Source of the DNA: Actinoallomurus iriomotensis
Lineage (GTDB): Bacteria; Actinomycetota; Actinomycetes; Streptosporangiales; Streptosporangiaceae
Direction: 5' to 3'
Length of the DNA: 64,000 nt
NCBI RefSeq assembly: GCF_030269445.1
Contig: NZ_BSTJ01000008.1
Location: forward strand, 310,001 to 374,000
Program-made: the position numbers and the translations under genes
In this document: positions 42,024-50,692 of the stretch, piece after piece
Layout of the letters: each line of letters starts with the position of its first letter
How positions within the stretch are numbered: position 1 is the first letter of the stretch
Notes under the pieces: generated by a model
The model's database searches: none
The model's input: only the letters and a program-made list of their open reading frames with translations
Told to the model about the DNA's origin: nothing

Positions 42024-42539
42024 ATGTCTTCCGCGCAGCGTCTCGTGGCGATCTCCGGGCTTCCCGGATCCGGGAAATCGGTACTGGCCGAGGCGCTGGG
42101 CCGCACGCTGGCGGTGCCGGTCGTGGGCATGGACGCTTACTACCGTCCGGCACCGCCCGGCGGATGGGTGGACTTCAGCGATCCGGCCAATCTCGATGTC
42201 GACGTCGTCCTCGAACAGATCGACCGGCATCGCGCCGCCGGTACTGAGCTGGTCATCGCCGAAGGCATCTTCGCCCTCACCCTCGACGCCGTGCGCTCAA
42301 AGGCGGACCTGAAGGTGTGGCTGGAGATCCCCATGGACATCGGGCTGGCCCGCAAGATGTTGCGCAAGCTGGAGGCCGGAGCCGACATCGCACCCAGCAT
42401 CCGCGGCTACCTGGAGCGAGGTCGCGCCGGCTACCTCGACCACGTCCTGCCCGGACGTGACCATGCCGACCTGTGCCTGGAGGGCACCCGTACCGTTGAC
42501 GATCTCGTGACCGAGATGGCGGGAAGGGTCCTGCGATGA
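42024..42539 (+). CDS. uridine kinase-like P-loop kinase
   Basis: A 171-residue kinase. Walker A is ISGLPGSGKSVLAEAL at residues 10-25, followed by GMDAYYRPAPPGGWVDFSDPANLDVDVVLEQI, which resembles the uridine-kinase/phosphoribulokinase substrate loop, and VIAEGIFAL as the Walker B strand. RKMLRKLEAGADIAPSIRGYLERGRAGYLDHVLP is the lid region. Only about 170 residues, shorter than true uridine kinases (about 210). ATG 42024 has GGAG upstream. Substrate probably a nucleoside or similar; not certain. Confidence 0.75.
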   Translation: MSSAQRLVAISGLPGSGKSVLAEALGRTLAVPVVGMDAYYRPAPPGGWVDFSDPANLDVDVVLEQIDRHRAAGTELVIAEGIFALTLDAVRSKADLKVWLEIPMDIGLARKMLRKLEAGADIAPSIRGYLERGRAGYLDHVLPGRDHADLCLEGTRTVDDLVTEMAGRVLR

Positions 42540-42881
42540 ACGACCACGAGGCCAGGCCGCGCGGGCGCCGTGGGCGAGGGCTTGGTCCAGCTCCGGCTCG
42601 TCCGAACGTCACGCAAACGGCGTGCGCGAACACATGCCGATTCAGTCGCCCGACGGAATTTGGGCACGTATTCGGCACGGTGGTCAGGAGGGGTGGACGA
42701 CCGCCTCGAGGCGCCGGTCAGCGAGTGGTCGTTGATGTAAGGCCGGGCGGGCGTGTCGGCCCCTGAGGTGTCGGCCTGGAGAGGTTCGGCGCGGCCGCGG
42801 GGCGCGGTGCGATCGTCATCGCCAGCGGACGATGCGCCATGACCTGAGTCGGGACGCTGCCCGCGCCGTTAGGCTCTCTGC
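42540..42881. other. intergenic region
   Basis: About 340 bases before the kinase gene at 42882. A 76-codon frame overlaps the uridine-kinase stop (ATGA at 42536), but its translation is arginine- and proline-rich and not protein-like. A TAGGCT element six bases before the GTG at 42882 could be the -10 box of a leaderless transcript. Confidence 0.4.
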
Positions 42882-44066
42882 GTGTTCGGGAACATGCCGG
42901 CGATGCCGGATCGGATCCTGCTGATCCCGAGGTGGTGGCGGGCGCGCGTTCTGGCCGTGCGTGACGGTGCGCTGGCAGCGCTCGTCGCGGTCCTGGCGTT
43001 CACCCCCGGCGTGGCGCACGAGGGCATGATCATGGCGGAGCACGCCCGCCGTCCCGTCGACGCATTCGCTCTCGTGCTCCTGTTCGCCCAATGCCTTCCC
43101 CTGGTCGTGCGCCGTATCCGGCCGGGCCTGTGTCTGACGGTCATCGCCGTCGCGTTCGCCGTCCACGAGATGTTCGGCTATCCGCCCACGTTCGCCAGCG
43201 AGGGTCTGATCGTCGCGCTGTACAGCGTCGGGGCGTACCAGGACCGCTTTCGCCGGGTGCCGGCCGTCGCCGGGATCGCCGGGTACATCGTCCTCGCGGT
43301 CGTGGTGGAGGCCCAGGGCTCACCCGAACGCCCGGTCGACTTCCTCGCGTTCTTTCTGATCGCCTATGCCGGCAGCTGGTCGGTGGGCGCCTGGATGCGG
43401 GCGCGCGCCCGGCAGGAGGCCGAACGCCGGCGGCAGGCCGCCGACGCGGCGATCGCGGAAGAACGTGCGCGCATCGCCCGGGAGCTGCACGACGTGGTGA
43501 CCCATCACGTGACGAACATGGTGATCCGGGCGGACGCCACCACGTTTCTCGCCACCGACTTGCCCGACCAGGTGGCGAGCGGCCTGGCCGAGATCGGCGA
43601 GACCGGCCGCCGTGCGCTGGCCGAGCTGCGCTACTTCCTTGGCGTGCTCGACCCGGTGGACGACGAGCCGGAGCACGCACCGGCGGTCGGGAGCCTGCGG
43701 GACCTGGTGGAGGAGACCCGCTCGACGGGACAGCCGATCGAGCTGAGCGAGGTAGGTGAGCAGGGGCCGATGACCCGCGGCGCAGAGCTCGCGGCGTACC
43801 GGGTCGTGCAGGAGTCGCTGACCAACGCCCTCAAGCACGCGCCCGGCCGCCGTACGGTCGTCAGGGTCCGCCACGACGCGGCCGAGGTCGACATCGAGGT
43901 GAGCACGGATGGCTCCGGTAGTGCCACGCCGCGCTCGGCCGACGGACGCGGGCTGACCGGGCTGCGTGAGCGGGTCAGCGTGGTCGGAGGCGAGCTGCGG
44001 GCCGGCGGTCGCGCGGACGGCGGCTTCACCGTGCACGCCCGCATCCCGGCGGAAGGCGGGCGGTGA
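42882..44066 (+). CDS. NarL-type sensor histidine kinase
   Basis: A 394-residue kinase starting at GTG 42882, with no ribosome binding site but a possible -10 box (TAGGCT) six bases before. Four to five helices lie between residues 22 and 175. HisKA_3: RIARELHDVVTHHVTNMVIRA with phosphoacceptor His203; the N-box is YRVVQESLTNALKHA and the G-box is GRGLTGLRERV. Its stop overlaps the response-regulator start (GTGA). The signal is unknown. Confidence 0.9.
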   Translation: MFGNMPAMPDRILLIPRWWRARVLAVRDGALAALVAVLAFTPGVAHEGMIMAEHARRPVDAFALVLLFAQCLPLVVRRIRPGLCLTVIAVAFAVHEMFGYPPTFASEGLIVALYSVGAYQDRFRRVPAVAGIAGYIVLAVVVEAQGSPERPVDFLAFFLIAYAGSWSVGAWMRARARQEAERRRQAADAAIAEERARIARELHDVVTHHVTNMVIRADATTFLATDLPDQVASGLAEIGETGRRALAELRYFLGVLDPVDDEPEHAPAVGSLRDLVEETRSTGQPIELSEVGEQGPMTRGAELAAYRVVQESLTNALKHAPGRRTVVRVRHDAAEVDIEVSTDGSGSATPRSADGRGLTGLRERVSVVGGELRAGGRADGGFTVHARIPAEGGR

Positions 44067-44755
44067 CCATGCCCGACCCGCAGGCGGCGGGGAGCCCGAC
44101 TCGCGTGCTGGTCTGCGACGACCAGAGCATCATCCGGGCCGGCTACGTCACGATCATCGACGCCCAGCCCGACCTGGAGGTGGTCGGTCAGGCCGAGGAC
44201 GGCCGGACCGGGGTCGAACTCGCCCGGCGGCTGCGCCCGGACGTGATGGTGATGGACATCCGGATGCCGCTGCTGGACGGCATCGCGGCGACCCGGCTGC
44301 TGGCCGGCCCGGACGTGGACGACCCGGTGAAGGTGCTGGTCGTGACGACGTTCAACCTCGACGAGTACGTCTACGACGCGCTACGCGCCGGGGCCAGCGG
44401 CTTTCTGCTCAAGGACTCGCGGCCGCACGAACTGGTGGCGGCCGTGCGTACCGTCGCGGCCGGTGAGGCGTTGCTGGCGCCCGCCGTGACCCGCCGGCTG
44501 ATCGGCCGGTTCGGCTCGCGGGTCCGTGTCGCGGAACGCGAATGGGACCCGGCCGAGCCACTGACCGACCGGGAGCGTGAGGTCCTGACGCTGATCGCGC
44601 ACGGGCTGTCCAACGCCGAGATCGCCGAGGCCCTCACGATCAGCCACGAGACCGTCAAGACGTATGTCTCGCGCGTCCTGAGCAAACTCGGGTTGCGTGA
44701 CCGCGTACAGGTGGTGGTCTTCGCCTACCAGAACGGCCTGGTCATTGGGTACTGA
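44063..44755 (+). CDS. NarL/FixJ-family response regulator
   Basis: A 230-residue regulator from GTG 44063, overlapping the kinase stop. Receiver: CDD at residues 18-20, phosphoacceptor Asp65 in VMVMDIRMPL, VVTTF and FLLKDS. LuxR helix-turn-helix: LTDREREVLTLIAHGLSNAEIAEALTISHETVKTYVSRVLSKLGLRDR. The CPBP protease gene immediately downstream is a likely target or functional partner. Confidence 0.92.
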   Translation: MTMPDPQAAGSPTRVLVCDDQSIIRAGYVTIIDAQPDLEVVGQAEDGRTGVELARRLRPDVMVMDIRMPLLDGIAATRLLAGPDVDDPVKVLVVTTFNLDEYVYDALRAGASGFLLKDSRPHELVAAVRTVAAGEALLAPAVTRRLIGRFGSRVRVAEREWDPAEPLTDREREVLTLIAHGLSNAEIAEALTISHETVKTYVSRVLSKLGLRDRVQVVVFAYQNGLVIGY

Positions 44756-44881
44756 CCGGCGTTATCCCCCGAGCGAGCTACCCAGGTTGCCCACGTCGGC
44801 GTGATGATTCCCGGCCCTGCCGTCCGTAGCGTTTCCGGCGGTTCGGCCCGCATCCGAGGCCGCGACCTGATGGAGGCCATT

Positions 44882-45805
44882 GTGGGGAAACACGCCGATT
44901 CCACGGCGGAGCAGGAACGGGTGGAGCAACAGCGCGGGGAGAAGCCCCAGCGGGGGCCGCGACCGGCGTGGGTGCGCCTGATCGTGCTCCTGGTGCTGAG
45001 CGTGGTGGCCGACGGCGTCATCGGCTCGATCTACTCGGGCGTACAGAGCAACGCCGTCGCGCTCCTGATCGTCGGGGTTCTGGTCGGGCCGCTTCTCGCC
45101 TGGCTCGTGCTGCTGGGGTACGCCAAGATGGTGCGTGTCCTTGAACGCCGTCAGGCGGGCGAGGTGGGCCGGCCCGGCGCGGTCGCCGAGGTACGCCGCG
45201 GGACACTGCTCGGCATCGGGCTGTTCGCGGTCACCATCGCGATCATCGCCGTCTTCGGCGGGTACGGCATCCACGGGTGGGGCAACCTCGCCGCCGCCAT
45301 CGGCGCGTTCGGCATGACGTGCGCGGTGGCCGTCGTCGAAGAGGTGATGTTCCGCGGCGTGCTGTTCCGCATCGTCGAGGAGAAGACCGGCACCTGGGGC
45401 GCGATGGCGGTCTCCGCGATCGTGTTCGGCGCGCTGCATCTGATCAACTCCGGCGCCACGCTTTACGGTGCGGTCTCCATCGCCATCGAGGGCGGGCTGA
45501 TGCTCGCCGCGGCCTACACCCTCACGCGTACGCTGTGGCTGCCGATCGGGCTGCACCTGGGCTGGAACTTCGCCGAGGGCGGCATCTTCGGGACCAACGT
45601 CTCCGGCTCGTCCGACCACACGCTGGGGCTGTTCAAGAGCTCGGTGTCCGGCTCGTCGCTGTTGAGCGGCGGAAGCTTCGGCCCCGAGGCGAGCATCATC
45701 GCGCTCCTGGTCTGCGGGACCACGACGGTCCTGCTCCTGCGCCGGGCCCGGCGCCGCGGCCAGATCCGCCGGCGCAAGGCGTCCGCCGCACCGACCCCGG
45801 CCTGA
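44882..45805 (+). CDS. CPBP-family intramembrane metalloprotease
   Basis: A 307-residue membrane protein of the CAAX-protease/bacteriocin-processing (Abi) family. Catalytic motifs: VVEEVMFRGVLFR (Glu-Glu-x3-Arg), FGALHLINS (first His) and HLGWNFAEG (His-x3-Asn). About seven helices flank these. I choose GTG 44882 because GGAGG lies five bases before it; the ATG at 44870 is an alternative. It follows the third two-component pair. The family acts in prenyl-protein or peptide processing and self-immunity; the substrate is unknown. Confidence 0.85.
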   Translation: MGKHADSTAEQERVEQQRGEKPQRGPRPAWVRLIVLLVLSVVADGVIGSIYSGVQSNAVALLIVGVLVGPLLAWLVLLGYAKMVRVLERRQAGEVGRPGAVAEVRRGTLLGIGLFAVTIAIIAVFGGYGIHGWGNLAAAIGAFGMTCAVAVVEEVMFRGVLFRIVEEKTGTWGAMAVSAIVFGALHLINSGATLYGAVSIAIEGGLMLAAAYTLTRTLWLPIGLHLGWNFAEGGIFGTNVSGSSDHTLGLFKSSVSGSSLLSGGSFGPEASIIALLVCGTTTVLLLRRARRRGQIRRRKASAAPTPA

Positions 45806-45911
45806 GCGATCTCTGAGATTCCGTTGTGGGTGTTGATTCATCGGCCGACGCGCCCGCCGTCCCGTACATCCCATTCGCGGCAGATACCTGCCTGAAAGGC
45901 GTGACTTGACG

Positions 45912-47004
45912 ATGAAAAACGTTTTCCCGACCGGCAATTCCCGCGTCGCGGTGGCGATGCCGGTCGGGATCGGAGTGCTGGCGAACATGATCACGTCGTG
46001 TTCGTCCGACTCGGATTCGGACTCGGGTAAGCCGGCGGCCCAAGCGACGCTTTCGGCCTCGACCACCGCTACTCAATCCGGGTGGACCGGCGCTGGAGGG
46101 CCTGGACATGCCCGGGCAGATGGCACCGACCCTGCCGGCGTCGGTCCTCGACCGGTACGACCTGATCGGATTCGACCCGCGGAGTCGGGCACAGCACGCC
46201 GATCAGCTGCCGCCTGAACGACCCCGACCTGGCGGACCTGTTCCCCTACCCCGCCGCCGACGGCTCGATCACGGCCAACGTCGTCCAGGCGCGTACGACC
46301 GCGCGGCAGTGCGCCTCGTCGGTGGGCGACATACGGTTCTTCAATACGCCGAACAACGCGGGACCTGGACCGGGTCCGCCAGGCGCTGGGGGAGAAGAAG
46401 ATCTCCTACTGGGGCCAGTCCTACGGCACGTACCTCGGCGCGATGTACCGCGCGCTGTTCCCCGGCAACACCGACCGGATGATCCTCGAAGGCAACGTCG
46501 ACCCGAACCTGGTCTGGCAGCAGGAGGCCGCCACCTGGAACAAGGGCATGGCCGACCGGTTCCCCGACGCCGCCCGCATCGCGGCCGCGCACAACGACAC
46601 CCTCGGGCTCGGCACTGACATCCCCACGGTGACCAGGAGCTACCTGACCCTGGCCGACCGCCTCGACCGTACGCCCGCCCCGGTGCCGGGCACGACCATG
46701 TCCCTGAACGGGCTGACTCTCCGGCAGGTCACCTATTCGCTGTTGCTGCACAACGAGACGCTTCCGCTGCTGACCCAGATCTGGAAGGCCGCGGCCGACC
46801 TGGCCGACGGGAAGCCATCGGACCAGGACCAAGCCGTGCTGGCGCAGGTGTCGACTGGCTCCGAACGAGGCACCCGTGAAGGTCACGGCGCATGGTCCCC
46901 GCGACGTCCTGATCCTGCAGAACCGTCGCGACAACGCCACCCCGTGGGAAACCGGCCTCGGCCTGCGCCGGACGCTGGGCTCCCGTGCGGGTTTCTGCAG
47001 TTGA
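45912..47004 (+). pseudogene. TAP-like secreted alpha/beta hydrolase, multiply disrupted
   Basis: A lipoprotein-type signal (MKNVFPTGN, then VLANMITSCSS) opens the gene. The family sequence then continues in pieces in different frames: LDRYDLIGFDPR, then PISCRLNDPDLADLFPYPAADGSITANVVQARTTARQCASSVGD, then the nucleophile segment SYWGQSYGTYLGAMYRALFPGNTDR, then TPAPVPGTT. A last piece, VKVTAHGPRDVLILQNRRDNATPWETGLGLRRTLGSRAGF, ends at 47002-47004. There are at least three frameshifts and a deletion before the last piece. It was a tripeptidyl-peptidase-like secreted hydrolase. Confidence 0.82.
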
Positions 47005-47105
47005 GATCATCGGCCAGGATCTCCACCGCGTCGTGCGACCAAACCCTCAAAACCCCAGCTCAACCAGTCCCTGAAAAGGAACCGTACCCATATACGATCA
47101 ACCAT

Positions 47106-48089
47106 CTAGGTTGTGGCGTTCAGGCTGGGCGCTTTGCCGGCGGTCTCCACCTGATGCGGCACGCGGCGCCGTTCGAGAGCTTGGCGGCCGAGTTCGAGAA
47201 GATCGTCGGTCGTGTTGTACTTGATCAGTTCGGCGAGGTCGGGGGAGTACCGTTCGACGATCTGCCGCACCCGGATCGCGGCGAGAGAACCAAGCTGGTC
47301 GTAGACCTCGACGAACAGTTCGTACGCTTCGCGGCGCGGCCACCTGCTGGGCAGGAGGTTCGACGGCAGGTCCGGGTCGATACCCGGGAAGCTCCGCCAA
47401 CTGTCCATGATGTGCGTGCGGGACAGCAGGGCCTGGCTCGCGCCGACGTCACCGTTGCGGACCTGTGTGCGGAGAGGTTCGTAGGCGGAGACGAACTCGG
47501 TGTAGCGTGCCGCGATCTCGTCCAGGTCCCAGGCATCGATCGGCCGCCGTGCCGACGGCGTGTGCTCGACCGCACGGAAGATGGTGACCTCTCCCAGGCC
47601 CAGCTCGTCCAACTCCTGGCGGGCTTGCTCCGCGACCGGCCTGGCCGAGACCCAGGTGCCGTCGTAGAGCGGCGCGAACCCCAGCCAGCGCAACCGCGAG
47701 TAGACCGAGTAGCGCAGTTCGCGCTCGCGCTCGGACAGGGTGAACATCGCGATGGTCCACTGCCCGTCCCAGGACTCGTTCTCCTGACCGAACGAAACGA
47801 AACGGTAGCCGCCGGCCAGGAGCATGTCCGAGGTCCCGGGCGCCAAGCCGTAGTAGGAGTTGCGGCCCACTTTCGAGGGGACCACGACTCCTCGCCGGGC
47901 CAGGCGGTTGAGCGCGGCGCGGGCCGCTGTGGGGCCGATGTCGAATTCACCGAGCAGGGCGACGAGCGCGGCGGAAGGCAGGTGCTCGGTGCGCCCTATC
48001 CAGTAGTCACCGAGCAACGTGGTCAGCAGGTGCTGCGACGACGAGCCCGCTTGTGACCTCGGCAGGTCCAGGGACGGCGCCGGACTCAT
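47106..48089 (-). CDS. PaaX-family transcriptional repressor
   Basis: A 327-residue regulator. The N-terminal winged helix (LLTTLLGDYWIGRTEHLPSAALVALLGEFDIGPTAARAALNRLARRGVV) is followed by the PaaX central domain (WDGQWTIAMFTLSERERELRYSVYSRLRWLGFAPLYDGTWVSA) and the C-terminal domain with RTHIMDSWRSFPGIDPDLPSNLLPSRWPRREAYELF. In the phenylacetate pathway PaaX senses an aryl-CoA thioester. ATG 48089 overlaps the CaiB stop (ATGA). It likely controls this cluster in response to a CoA intermediate. Confidence 0.92.
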   Translation of the reverse strand: MSPAPSLDLPRSQAGSSSQHLLTTLLGDYWIGRTEHLPSAALVALLGEFDIGPTAARAALNRLARRGVVVPSKVGRNSYYGLAPGTSDMLLAGGYRFVSFGQENESWDGQWTIAMFTLSERERELRYSVYSRLRWLGFAPLYDGTWVSARPVAEQARQELDELGLGEVTIFRAVEHTPSARRPIDAWDLDEIAARYTEFVSAYEPLRTQVRNGDVGASQALLSRTHIMDSWRSFPGIDPDLPSNLLPSRWPRREAYELFVEVYDQLGSLAAIRVRQIVERYSPDLAELIKYNTTDDLLELGRQALERRRVPHQVETAGKAPSLNATT

Positions 48090-49342
48090 CCGATTACTCC
48101 CCGGCCGGCGAGCTCGTCGATCCGGTCACCGGAATATCCGAGGAGATCGCGGTACACCCGCTCGTTGTCCTCGCCGAGGGCCGGCACCGACGAAAGGTAA
48201 CCGGTCCGGGAACGCGACAAGTGCACGGGCAGGCCGCTGCCGATCAGTCCCTCGGCGGTCCCGTAGGCCGGGTGCCGTAGTGGCATCGTGTCGCCCCGGG
48301 ACAGCAACAGCTCGTCGCCCACCGCTTCAGCCGGCCTGCGCACCGGCGCACACGGTACGCCGCGTGCCTCTAGAGTCGCGACGACGTCTTCTGTGGTGCG
48401 CGTTCTCGTCCACTCCTCGATGCGCTCGTGCAGTTCGTCGGCGTGCTCCACCCGGCCGTCTCGGCTGGCGAACCGCTCGTCGTGGCGCAACTCGGGCTGC
48501 CCGAGTGCGGCAAGGACGCCTTCGGCGAACTTCGTTTCCGGGGCGCAGATCGCGACCCATCCGTCTTCGGTACGAAATACTCCGAACGGCGCAAGCCGCG
48601 GCATGAAGCGACCGGTGCGACCGGACCGGCCGAGCGGCTCGAGCAGATGGGACTGTTCGCCGGCCACCAACGCCGTGAGGGAACCGAGCATGGACACATC
48701 CACATGTTGCCCGATTCCAGTGGCCTCCGCTTGGCGCAGCGCACCGAGAATGCCGATCACGGCGAACAGCGGCGCGGACAGGTCCCCTACCGGGATGCCC
48801 ACACGCACCGGCGGATCGCCGTCCTCGCCGGAGGTCATCATCGTGCCGGAGAGCGCCTGGATGATCGCGTCCATGGCCTTGCCCGCGCCTGGGACGCCTC
48901 CCGCCCCGAATCCGGAGATCGAGCAGTAGACGATGCGTGGATTGGCGGCCTGTGCCGCCGCATAACCGACACCGAGCCGATCGGCCGTGCCACGGCTGTA
49001 GTTCTCCACCACGATGTCCGCGTGGCGGACGAGGTCGGCGAAGACCTCGGCGGCCGCCGGGTCTTTGAGGTTGAGCGTCACGCTTTCCTTGCCGCGGGTC
49101 CGTTCGAGCACGCCGAGCGACATGTCGTCGTCGTGCTGCCGCCGCATCGACAGCCCCTCGCGGCCGAAGTAGGGCGCGTTGTTACGCACCCGGTCGCCCC
49201 CGTCCGGGTTCTCCACCTTGATGACGCGGGCGCCGAGACCACTGAGCAGGAGAGTCGCGTACGGGCCGGCCAGCGCGATGGTCAGGTCGACGACGGTGAC
49301 GCCCTCCAGCGGGCGGGGGATCTCGGCAGTGGACTCAGTCAT
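48086..49342 (-). CDS. CaiB/BaiF family (class III) CoA-transferase
   Basis: A 418-residue family III CoA-transferase, moving CoA between carboxylic acids. Hallmarks: GVTVVDLTIALAGPYATLLLSGLGARVIKVENPDGGD at the start, the catalytic Asp158 in GAGKAMDAI and GEDGDPPVRVGIPVGDLSA after it. ATG 49342 has AAGGAA six bases upstream; the frame is open to 49390. It lies between PaaX and two dehydratase-like genes, so its probable role is to load CoA on a 2-hydroxy- or aryl-acid before the next step. Confidence 0.9.
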   Translation of the reverse strand: MTESTAEIPRPLEGVTVVDLTIALAGPYATLLLSGLGARVIKVENPDGGDRVRNNAPYFGREGLSMRRQHDDDMSLGVLERTRGKESVTLNLKDPAAAEVFADLVRHADIVVENYSRGTADRLGVGYAAAQAANPRIVYCSISGFGAGGVPGAGKAMDAIIQALSGTMMTSGEDGDPPVRVGIPVGDLSAPLFAVIGILGALRQAEATGIGQHVDVSMLGSLTALVAGEQSHLLEPLGRSGRTGRFMPRLAPFGVFRTEDGWVAICAPETKFAEGVLAALGQPELRHDERFASRDGRVEHADELHERIEEWTRTRTTEDVVATLEARGVPCAPVRRPAEAVGDELLLSRGDTMPLRHPAYGTAEGLIGSGLPVHLSRSRTGYLSSVPALGEDNERVYRDLLGYSGDRIDELAGRGVIG

Positions 49343-49390
49343 GGAAGGTTCCTTGGTGGTTCGAAGGTGGGGTCGCGTCCTGCCGGGCAC

Positions 49391-50692
49391 TCATCGGCGG
49401 CGCTCCTCGCGGGCTCGCCGCCGCGCGGCCACTGGTGCGACCCGCTTCTCGATGAACTCGGCGACCTGTGCTTGCACGGCCTCCTGGTTCCAACTGCGCG
49501 CATCGCCGCTGTCGCCGACGATCTGCAGGACCGGAACACCGGCCGCCTCGATGGCGCGGTTGACGAAGTAGTTGCCCCTCCGGTCCGTGGTCGCCATGTG
49601 TACGGCGCCGTCGATGCGGTTGTGCACGGCTTCCTTGGCGTACCACTCGCTGGCCCAGGGCGGTGCGTTGATCATGTCGGGGAACGCGGCGAAGCGGCCG
49701 GCGAGAGTGCGCAGGGGGTCCTCGCCGTGTCGGATGTATCCGTCGGCCGCCAGGCCCAGATACATCGACCAGACGAACATCGCTCCATACGTTTCCTGGA
49801 ACCAGCTGTAGAAGCCCATGTCGAACCACAGGCCCGTACCGACCCACATCAGGCGGATCTGCTCGTCGGGGCACGGTGACTCGCCGTTGTCGGCGCGTTC
49901 GCGCACTTCTTCGTAGAAGGTGCGCGCCGCATCGCGGGCCCATTCCGTTCCCCGATGCCATTGGGGAATCATGACGCTGGGAATGCTGTCGGCGATGGTG
50001 ATCGGGGCGGGGCTCGTGCGGGCGATCAGGTCACGAGTCGCCCGGTTGTACCGCTGTTGCTCGTTGACCAGGTCCATCACCGTACGGAAGCGTTCCTCGT
50101 CGAAGGTCCGGCCGGTGGTGACTTCGAGATGGCGGATGACGCCGGTCAGTTCCGCGGTCATCAGGTCAATCCGCTGCTTGCCGACCAGTGCTTCCCAATC
50201 GTTTTCGATGCGGTTCCACCAGTACGGGTCCACCTCGCGCGGAACAGTCCGTTCAAAGCCGAGGAAGGTGGCGCCCCGTTCGCGTTGCCAGGCCTCGAAC
50301 ACCTTTCGTAGCGCGTCCCCCGTCATTTCGGCGAGGACGAAGCTGATCGGGGGAAGCCCGCCCCACGGGGGATCGTCGTCGAACGTGGACGCCAGCGCCA
50401 GGCTGTTGTACTGCTCCTGGTCCGCCGGATAGCCGCGCTCGGCGAGGAGCCGGAGGTAAGGGCCGGACCGCTGTTTCGCCGCGCACACCGATGCCCACCA
50501 CTGGTTGACCACATAGGGGATGTCCAGTGCCCGCAGGATCTCCTGCGGCGCGTCGGCGTTGACGAGTGCGACCGGATCACCGGCGGCGGCGCGCTCCTTC
50601 AGACGGGCGAACCACTGCCGCTGGTAGGTGGTGGCCGCCTTCGCGGAGGGCAGGCTGGCGTCGTTGCGACGGCCTCGGGTGAATTCGCTCAT
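49391..50692 (-). CDS. 2-hydroxyacyl-CoA dehydratase/benzoyl-CoA reductase-like subunit A, cysteine-poor
   Basis: A 433-residue protein of the HgdA/HgdB-BcrB/C superfamily: VNADAPQEILRALDIPYVVNQWWASVCAAKQ at the start, DYPADQEQYNSLALAS-like sequence, then TIADSIPSVMIPQWHRG and the C-terminal domain with WFDMGFYSWFQETYGAMFVWSMYLG and NRAIEAAGVPVLQIVGDSGDAR. Only two cysteines are present (SVCAA near residue 69 and ESPCPD near 298), fewer than the three cluster ligands expected. ATG 50692 overlaps the stop of the partner gene (ATGA). An unusual cofactor state or different chemistry is possible. Confidence 0.75.
   Translation of the reverse strand: MSEFTRGRRNDASLPSAKAATTYQRQWFARLKERAAAGDPVALVNADAPQEILRALDIPYVVNQWWASVCAAKQRSGPYLRLLAERGYPADQEQYNSLALASTFDDDPPWGGLPPISFVLAEMTGDALRKVFEAWQRERGATFLGFERTVPREVDPYWWNRIENDWEALVGKQRIDLMTAELTGVIRHLEVTTGRTFDEERFRTVMDLVNEQQRYNRATRDLIARTSPAPITIADSIPSVMIPQWHRGTEWARDAARTFYEEVRERADNGESPCPDEQIRLMWVGTGLWFDMGFYSWFQETYGAMFVWSMYLGLAADGYIRHGEDPLRTLAGRFAAFPDMINAPPWASEWYAKEAVHNRIDGAVHMATTDRRGNYFVNRAIEAAGVPVLQIVGDSGDARSWNQEAVQAQVAEFIEKRVAPVAARRRAREERRR

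Noticed and set aside
42536-42766. 76-codon frame overlapping the uridine-kinase stop (ATGA)
   Set aside because: The overlap is suggestive, but the translation is dominated by Arg, Gly and Pro with no predicted fold and no downstream partner.
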